Source: Phycisphaeraceae bacterium
Lineage (GTDB): Bacteria; Planctomycetota; Phycisphaerae; Phycisphaerales; Phycisphaeraceae
Direction: 5' to 3'
Assembly (NCBI GenBank): GCA_020851395.1
Contig: JADZCW010000226.1
Location: 1-12,270 of the forward strand
Length of the DNA stretch: 12,270 nt
The first letter of the stretch is position 1; each line of letters begins with the position of its first letter. Below the pieces are notes generated by a model. The model was given only the letters and a program-made list of their open reading frames with translations, was not told where the DNA came from and did not search any database. Of the stretch, positions 8,128 to 12,270 are shown piece after piece. Made by a program: the position numbers and the translations under genes.

Positions 8128-9453
8128 TTACGGCACGTCCTGCCACGGCCCATCTGAACTGGTCTCATTCTGAGCGATGAACCTCGCCCCGGTGCCCGCG
8201 CGCAGGGGCACGGGCACGTGCAACAGGGGGTCGTCTGTGCGGCGCATCCACCTCTCGAGCCGGCCGCGCAGGTCGCGCAGGATTTCCGCATGCGCTGGAT
8301 CGTGGGACAGATCGCGCATCTCACCGGGATCGAACAGCACGTCGTAGAGCGCCTCGGCCGGCTCGTGCTGACCGCCCCAGCCCAGGGACTGCCAGAGTGA
8401 TTTCGTCAGGCCGTCGTCGACGTTCGGCTGCACCGGCAGGCGGCGATCGCTGAATCGGCGGATGTACTTGTATCGCGTCGTCCGCACGCATCGCTCGGGT
8501 TGATAGGAGACATGGTGCGTGATTTCACCATAGATCTCGTCACGCACGCTCGCCCTCTCACCACGCACCAGGGGCATAAGCGACACGCCCTGCAACCACG
8601 GCGGCGACTCGATGCCCAGCAGATCGCAGATCGTCGGGTATAGGTCGATCTGCGAGGCCAGCGCGTCGATCACCTTGCCGCCCGTGAATTCACTTCCGGC
8701 CGGGCCGCTCATGAGCAACATCACGCTCAGCCCGCCATCGAACAGCGAGCACTTGCAGCGCGGGAAGCCCACGCCGTGGTCGGTGGTGCAGATCACCAGC
8801 GTGTTGCCGTCCAGGCCCGTCTCAGCCAGCGCGGCCATGATCCGGCCCCAGTCCTCGTCGAGCTGGCGGACGCTGGCGCTAAAGGCTGCGAAGTCCTGCC
8901 GGACGACGGGATGGTCGGGCATCGGCCCCGGCACGGGCAGGTAGCCTGGATTGTCCTTCTCGCCGGGGGTCAGGTAGCGGTGCCTGTGCGTCAGCCCGTG
9001 TCCGAGGGACAGGAAGAACGGCTTGTCGCCTTGTTTCTGCTGCTCGGCCGTTTGCCTGAGCCAACCGACGGCCGAGTCGATCAATCCGTTGGCCTGCGTG
9101 GGAACGAGCTGGTCGTAACCGATGTCGCGGGGGTCGCGGGCGATGTGCTGCGTGCCGCAGAGGGCCGTGGTGTAGCCGTGACGGCGCAAGTGGTGGTGCA
9201 GGTGTTGGCTCATGTCGTGGATGGACCAGCCGAGATTCGACAGCCCCAGCATCCCCACCGAGTGCGGCGCCTGCCCGAAGAGCAGCCCGGCCCGGCTCGG
9301 TGAGCAAGTCGGCGCGGCGCAGTACGCCTGACGGAACATGACGCCCCGCTCCGCCAGCCTGCGCAGGTTCGGCGTCGTCACCGCACAGCCGTAGGGCTCG
9401 ATGCAGCGGCCCGTGTCGTGCGAGTGCATGTAAAGAATGTTCAGGCGCGACAT
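8128..9453 (-). CDS. Type I sulfatase (formylglycine-dependent), SGSH-like
   Basis: 441 residues. It should hydrolyse a sulfate ester or N-sulfate, probably on a polysaccharide fragment. The signature C-S-P-S-R (C50-R54, then AGLLFG) marks Cys50 for conversion to formylglycine. T-D-H-G (224-227) supplies metal ligands, and K234 in CKCSLFDGG corresponds to the conserved active-site Lys before the Y/F-D-G-G turn. The first metal motif reads S-H-D-T-G (11-15), where many sulfatases have D-D. The context after CSPSR (QAPHSVGMLGL) resembles N-sulfoglucosamine sulfohydrolase-type enzymes. The N-terminus begins directly with the first beta strand (MSRLNILYMH), so no signal peptide is seen and a cytoplasmic location is likely. 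A distant AGGA lies 10 bases before the ATG. It follows the esterase by 35 bases on the same strand and is probably co-transcribed with it. Exact substrate unknown. Confidence 0.92.
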   Translation of the reverse strand: MSRLNILYMHSHDTGRCIEPYGCAVTTPNLRRLAERGVMFRQAYCAAPTCSPSRAGLLFGQAPHSVGMLGLSNLGWSIHDMSQHLHHHLRRHGYTTALCGTQHIARDPRDIGYDQLVPTQANGLIDSAVGWLRQTAEQQKQGDKPFFLSLGHGLTHRHRYLTPGEKDNPGYLPVPGPMPDHPVVRQDFAAFSASVRQLDEDWGRIMAALAETGLDGNTLVICTTDHGVGFPRCKCSLFDGGLSVMLLMSGPAGSEFTGGKVIDALASQIDLYPTICDLLGIESPPWLQGVSLMPLVRGERASVRDEIYGEITHHVSYQPERCVRTTRYKYIRRFSDRRLPVQPNVDDGLTKSLWQSLGWGGQHEPAEALYDVLFDPGEMRDLSHDPAHAEILRDLRGRLERWMRRTDDPLLHVPVPLRAGTGARFIAQNETSSDGPWQDVP

Positions 9454-9488
9454 GGGGGATCATTCCTGGCAGACTGTTTCGAATCAGC

Positions 9489-11357
9489 TTAGTCGATCGT
9501 CGCGTGCTTGACGTGCTTGTCGAAGAAATCGACTAGCGTCCGTCGGGCCTCGGGCCCGCCGAAGAATGCATCCCAGGGCACGCCATGGTCACCGCCAGGG
9601 ATCTCAACGTAGGTCGATTCCACGCCCGCCTGCTGCAGCGCCGCATGCAGTCGCCGGCTCATCTCCACCGGCACCAGCGGGTCGGCATCACCCTGCACGA
9701 TAAGGAAGGGCGCATCGTCCGGCGTGATCATGGTCGTAGCGCTGGCCAGGTTCAGCAGATCCTTTCGCTCCTCAAGGGGTCCACCCAGATACGCCTCGAT
9801 GGCGTATCGCGCACCGGGCGACAGCGAGGGAATCTCCAGGACGTAGGTCAGGTCCGCCGGCCCGTAGAAATCCGCCACGGCCAGGACACGATCGCTCTGG
9901 TCGGCGTTGGGATCGTTCTTGTCCTCGAAGCGGGGGTCGTTCGCCGTCACGCCCATGATCGCGACGATCTGCCCGCCGGCCGACGCGCCGGCCGCGCCGA
10001 TGCGTCGTGTGTCCAGCCCGAGTTCCTTCCCATGGGCACGCAGCCAGCGCACCGCGGCCTTGGCGTCCTGGACCTGGGCCGGGTAAGGCGCCTCCTGGCT
10101 GTAGCGATACTCGATGCTTGCCACCGCGTAGCCGTACTCCGCCAGCAGCAGCGCCTCGATGCGATACCGCGAGCCCTCGAGCCAGCCGCCCCCGTGCACC
10201 CACAGGATCACCGGCGGCTTGACGGCCACCTTCTTGCGGTTCGTGGGCATGTACAGGTCCATCAAGAGGTCCACGTCGCCGTGACTCGTTGGGGCGGTGC
10301 GGTAGATGACGGTCTTTCGCTCGACGCGAGGCGGCGGCATCAGCGGTTCGAGATCGAACGTCCGCAGCGTCGTCGGCCACTGTTGACGCTCCGGGGGCAC
10401 CGGCGGCGCCTCGGAGTCGGCCGGCCCGAGCAGGCCGAACTGGCGGGCGTGGAACTCGAACGTGCCCGGGACGATCTGCGGGTAATAGTCCCTCACGTCG
10501 TGCCTGGCCTGCTGCAACAGGACCATCTGATGCGCGATGCCCTGCTCGTTGAGCACCGCCCGCAAGGGAGCATGAAACCGCAGCGTCAGGTCCTGCTCGC
10601 TGACGTAGAGCCGGATGCCGACCCGGCCGCGGATGGAATCGACGTTGCGGCGGGCCCGCTCAGCCGCATCATTCTCGCGGATCGCCTTGATCACGCGATC
10701 GTCGGCGGTGGCTTGTCGGCTCAGGCTCTCCTCCGCCGTCACGAACGCCCCAGCCACCGAGATCGCCGAGCAGAACATGTCCGGGTACTTGAAGGCGAAT
10801 TTGAGCGCCCCCGCCCCGCCCATCGAGAAGCCCTCGATCCCGCGTCCTTCGCGCGAGGCGATCGTGCGGTACGTCGCGTCGACGTGCGGGATCAACTCCT
10901 TGATGATCAGCGTCTCGGACTTGACCTCGCTATCCGGATGATCCATGTAGCTGCTGAACCGCCCGCCGTTGGCGTAGACGTAGATCATCGGCGGCACACG
11001 TCCCGCCTGGATCGCCTGTGCCAGCATGGTCGAGAGCAGATTGGCCGCGAGGTTCTCGTTGCCGTGACTGCCGTGCAGCCAGTAGACCACGGGGTAGCGC
11101 TTCTGGGCGTTGGCCGGGTCGTTGTAGCCGGGGGGGAGGTAGATGTTGTAGCCCACCTCCTTGTCCATCGCGGCGCTGTGGAGCGTGTGGTGCTCCACGC
11201 CCGGGGCCGGATCGGCCAGGGGGTTGTTCCACGAGATCGACTCGGGATCGAATCTCGCCCGGGCGGTGGTTGGCTCGGGCTGCGCGGATGTGGATGTGGT
11301 CGTCATGGTCAAGCATGCCAGCAATACCACGGGCGGAACAATCCATGATTGAAGCAT
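9489..11357 (-). CDS. Secreted two-domain esterase (CE1/esterase D-like + BD-FAE/HSL-like alpha/beta hydrolases)
   Basis: 622 residues with a signal peptide (1-25, ending STSAQ). Domain 1 (about 55-310) resembles the esterase D / feruloyl-acetylxylan esterase group: YNIYLPPGY (70-78), VYWLHGSHGN (91-100), nucleophile S178 in GFSMGG, candidate acid D256 and candidate His H286. Residues 311-345 are a Pro-rich linker. Domain 2 (about 348-617) is a BD-FAE or hormone-sensitive-lipase-like fold: oxyanion motif HGGGW (388-392), nucleophile S459 in GASAGG, D559 in GDADPLVP and H591 in GGDHG. Both catalytic triads look complete, so it may remove two acyl types or act twice on one acylated polysaccharide. 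A GGAG Shine-Dalgarno (complement 11365-11368) is 7 bases before the ATG. It is followed by the sulfatase and preceded, 47 bases upstream, by the Crp/Fnr regulator. Substrate is inferred from context only. Confidence 0.9.
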   Translation of the reverse strand: MLQSWIVPPVVLLACLTMTTTSTSAQPEPTTARARFDPESISWNNPLADPAPGVEHHTLHSAAMDKEVGYNIYLPPGYNDPANAQKRYPVVYWLHGSHGNENLAANLLSTMLAQAIQAGRVPPMIYVYANGGRFSSYMDHPDSEVKSETLIIKELIPHVDATYRTIASREGRGIEGFSMGGAGALKFAFKYPDMFCSAISVAGAFVTAEESLSRQATADDRVIKAIRENDAAERARRNVDSIRGRVGIRLYVSEQDLTLRFHAPLRAVLNEQGIAHQMVLLQQARHDVRDYYPQIVPGTFEFHARQFGLLGPADSEAPPVPPERQQWPTTLRTFDLEPLMPPPRVERKTVIYRTAPTSHGDVDLLMDLYMPTNRKKVAVKPPVILWVHGGGWLEGSRYRIEALLLAEYGYAVASIEYRYSQEAPYPAQVQDAKAAVRWLRAHGKELGLDTRRIGAAGASAGGQIVAIMGVTANDPRFEDKNDPNADQSDRVLAVADFYGPADLTYVLEIPSLSPGARYAIEAYLGGPLEERKDLLNLASATTMITPDDAPFLIVQGDADPLVPVEMSRRLHAALQQAGVESTYVEIPGGDHGVPWDAFFGGPEARRTLVDFFDKHVKHATID

Positions 11358-11364
11358 CTTCTAT

Positions 11365-11368
11365 CTCC
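11365..11368 (-). promoter_or_regulatory. Shine-Dalgarno of the two-domain esterase
   Basis: On the minus strand GGAG lies 7 bases before the ATG at 11357, fixing that start. In the same 47-base gap the minus strand carries CGGCC-GAT-GGCCG, a short hairpin without a T-run, so read-through from the regulator gene is possible. Confidence 0.65.
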
Positions 11369-11404
11369 GTTTTTTCAGCCATCACCATACGGCCATCGGC
11401 CGCG

Positions 11405-12088
11405 TCACACCATCGGCCCCATGCCCTGGGCGACCTCTTCGAGTCGCGGGCGGGCGTGGAGCTGGATCAATTCGCCGTCGACGGTGATCAGTTCCGCCTC
11501 GCTCAGGCGTCGGAGCGTGCGGCTGAGCGTCTCGCTGGTGAGGTTGAGGTGGCTGGCCAGGTGACGTTTGAGGCTCGGGAGCACGACCTGGCCGCGGTCA
11601 TCGGCCGTCTCAAGCAGGTAGCGAGCGACACGCCCAGCCGCATCGCGCAGCGACATGTCCTCGACCAATCCCACCATGTGCTTGACCCAGCCGGCCATGC
11701 TCATCAAGAGCTGGATCGCCAGGCCGTGATCGTCCTTGAGTACACGGTTGAATTCGGTTGTGGGCAGGTAGGCGCAGGTGGTCGCCTCGAGCGCCTCGGC
11801 GTTGGCTGGGCAGTCGAATCCGCCGATGGCCGCCACCTCGGCGAACGTTCCGCCGGGGCTGACCAGGTGCAGCACGTGTTCCTTGCCGCTGGGGGCGGCG
11901 CGGTAGATGCGCACCAGCCCGCTGCCCACGACGAACACGCCCGGACAGGGGTCGCCCTGACGGAAGATGACCTCGTCCTTCTCGTAAGCCTTGAGCCGGC
12001 CCATGCCTGCTAATCGAGTCATGCGGTCGGGGCTGACGGCGGAGAAGAACCGGCATCCCCTGAGAATCGACCCCACATCTTCCGCCAT
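11405..12088 (-). CDS. Crp/Fnr-family transcriptional regulator (HcpR/Dnr-like)
   Basis: 227 residues. Residues 10-115 form the cyclic-nucleotide-binding-type sensor fold (FFSAVSPDRMTRLAGM, YEKDEVIFRQGD, FVVGSGLVRIYR, SPGGTFAEVAAIGG). Residues 118-145 are the dimer helix, and 147-215 are the Crp-type winged helix. The recognition helix NLTSETLSRTLRRL has E186, S189 and R190 in the E-x-x-S-R arrangement FNR uses to read TTGAT. There is no N-terminal four-Cys cluster for an iron-sulfur centre, so it is unlikely to sense oxygen as FNR does. The Dnr/HcpR group, which senses NO through haem, is a better fit. An AGGTGA Shine-Dalgarno (complement 12093-12098) lies 4 bases before the ATG. It is divergent from the putative hcp with an FNR-type dyad between. 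The family is certain; the HcpR/Dnr role is inferred from context. Confidence 0.9.
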   Translation of the reverse strand: MAEDVGSILRGCRFFSAVSPDRMTRLAGMGRLKAYEKDEVIFRQGDPCPGVFVVGSGLVRIYRAAPSGKEHVLHLVSPGGTFAEVAAIGGFDCPANAEALEATTCAYLPTTEFNRVLKDDHGLAIQLLMSMAGWVKHMVGLVEDMSLRDAAGRVARYLLETADDRGQVVLPSLKRHLASHLNLTSETLSRTLRRLSEAELITVDGELIQLHARPRLEEVAQGMGPMV

Positions 12089-12121
12089 GCCGTCACCTGG
12101 TCCTATAGAAAAAAATGACGC

Positions 12122-12139
12122 CCTTGATCCAGATCAAGG
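12122..12139. promoter_or_regulatory. FNR-type operator (perfect dyad)
   Basis: CCTTGATCCAGATCAAGG is a perfect inverted repeat with 8-base arms and a 2-base centre. It contains the full FNR/Dnr consensus TTGAT-N4-ATCAA (12124-12137). Its centre at 12130.5 lies 41.5 bases upstream of the start predicted from the TATTAT box, which is typical for class II activation. The E-x-x-S-R helix of the adjacent regulator is the type that binds this site. Confidence 0.85.
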
Positions 12140-12159
12140 AGCGCCCGGATGCCCACCCC

Positions 12160-12165
12160 TATTAT
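12160..12165 (+). promoter_or_regulatory. -10 box of the putative hcp promoter
   Basis: TATTAT is one base from the consensus. Transcription would start near 12172. There is no separate -35 consensus, as expected for a promoter that depends on an activator at -41.5. Confidence 0.6.
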
Positions 12166-12178
12166 GCCCGCCGGACCC

Positions 12179-12200
12179 GGGGAGCCCAACTTCGCTCCCC
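12179..12200 (+). promoter_or_regulatory. Hairpin in the hcp leader
   Basis: GGGGAGC (12179-12185) and GCTCCCC (12194-12200) form a 7-base-pair GC-rich stem with an 8-base loop near the start of the predicted transcript. No T-run follows, so it may stabilise the mRNA or be incidental. Confidence 0.4.
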
Positions 12201-12256
12201 CACGCTGTTTGCGGGCAGACGGCGAGCCACCCTTCACCTTTTTTCATGAGGCCACC

Positions 12257-12270
12257 ATGTTCTGCAACCA
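12257..12270 (+). CDS. hcp: Probable hybrid cluster protein (hydroxylamine reductase-like), 5' end only
   Basis: Only ATG-TTC-TGC-AAC-CA is visible, giving M-F-C-N and then Gln or His. Hybrid cluster proteins typically begin M-F-C-x-Q-C-E-Q-T, with the Cys residues binding the proximal iron-sulfur cluster, so the visible residues fit. A GAGG Shine-Dalgarno (12248-12251) lies 5 bases before the ATG. The gene is divergent from a Crp/Fnr regulator with an FNR-type operator, an arrangement known for hcp in many bacteria. Hcp reduces NO (and hydroxylamine in vitro) and is linked to nitrosative-stress defence in the cytoplasm. Four residues alone would not suffice; the call leans on context. Confidence 0.6.

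Larger units (their letters stand above)
12089..12256. other. Divergent regulatory region between regulator and hcp
   Basis: These 168 bases hold one strong dyad (12122-12139), a TATTAT -10 box on the plus strand, a leader hairpin, and Shine-Dalgarno sites for both genes. On the minus strand the dyad begins 35 bases from the regulator's start codon, close enough to affect its own transcription. A T-run at 12239-12244 just before the hcp Shine-Dalgarno has no stem directly in front of it. Confidence 0.65.

Noticed and set aside
9585..11348. 587-codon open frame on the plus strand opposite the esterase
   Set aside because: It is antisense to a gene with a signal peptide, two complete catalytic triads and a good Shine-Dalgarno. 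Its product is Arg/Val/His/Asp-rich without any recognisable motif, as expected for a shadow frame in GC-rich DNA.
11018..12013. 331-codon plus-strand frame opposite the Crp/Fnr gene and esterase start
   Set aside because: It is antisense to two well-supported genes and spans their gap; the composition suggests a shadow frame.
12239..12244. T-run before hcp as an intrinsic terminator or attenuator
   Set aside because: The only good stem (12179-12200) ends nearly 40 bases earlier, and no stable stem directly precedes the T-run.

Overview
The window looks like part of a chromosome from a high-GC bacterium, most likely a planctomycete of the Phycisphaerae type. This is an inference. It rests on the strongly GC-biased coding, the Thr-Gln-Pro-rich linkers (TQPTTQPT in the S41 protease, TTQPAV and ATQPT in the DUF481 protein), a DUF481 protein with an Sm-like N-terminus, and a sulfatase next to an esterase. 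No rRNA, tRNA, CRISPR array, insertion sequence or phage gene was seen.

Layout: (1) 1-546, minus strand, a DUF481-type outer-membrane protein cut by the window edge. (2) 547-783, a divergent promoter region with a well-formed sigma70-type promoter for trigger factor. (3) 784-4494, plus strand, a protein quality-control cluster: trigger factor (tig), a small membrane protein with a SHOCT-like tail, then clpX after a 302-base leader/promoter region. clpP is not in the window. (4) 4655-6904, plus strand, a secreted PDZ/S41 C-terminal processing protease. (5) 7085-8125, plus strand, accA, the carboxyltransferase alpha subunit of acetyl-CoA carboxylase, behind its own TATAAT box. (6) 8128-11357, minus strand, an esterase-sulfatase pair: a secreted protein with two fused alpha/beta-hydrolase domains, followed by a type I sulfatase. 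The sulfatase converges on accA with only 2 bases between stop codons. (7) 11405-12088, minus strand, a Crp/Fnr-family regulator. It is divergent from a gene that starts at 12257 and runs off the edge, reading M-F-C-N, the start typical of hybrid cluster protein (hcp). Between them lies a perfect 18-base FNR-type dyad.

How the parts fit: tig and clpX cover nascent-chain folding and ATP-driven unfolding, and the S41 protease covers envelope processing. The esterase and sulfatase would remove acyl and sulfate groups from polysaccharides. The regulator's recognition helix carries E-x-x-S-R, as in FNR. The dyad reads TTGAT-N4-ATCAA and is centred exactly 41.5 bases before the start predicted from a TATTAT box, the geometry of a class II activator site. 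This suggests NO or low-oxygen control of hcp (HcpR/Dnr-like).

The most unusual features are the trigger factor N-terminus with 14 His in its first 26 residues, the ClpX N-terminus with a 24-bp tandem repeat encoding a natural Gly-Ser linker, the double-esterase fusion, and the regulator/hcp control region. All identifications come from reading motifs; no database search was run.
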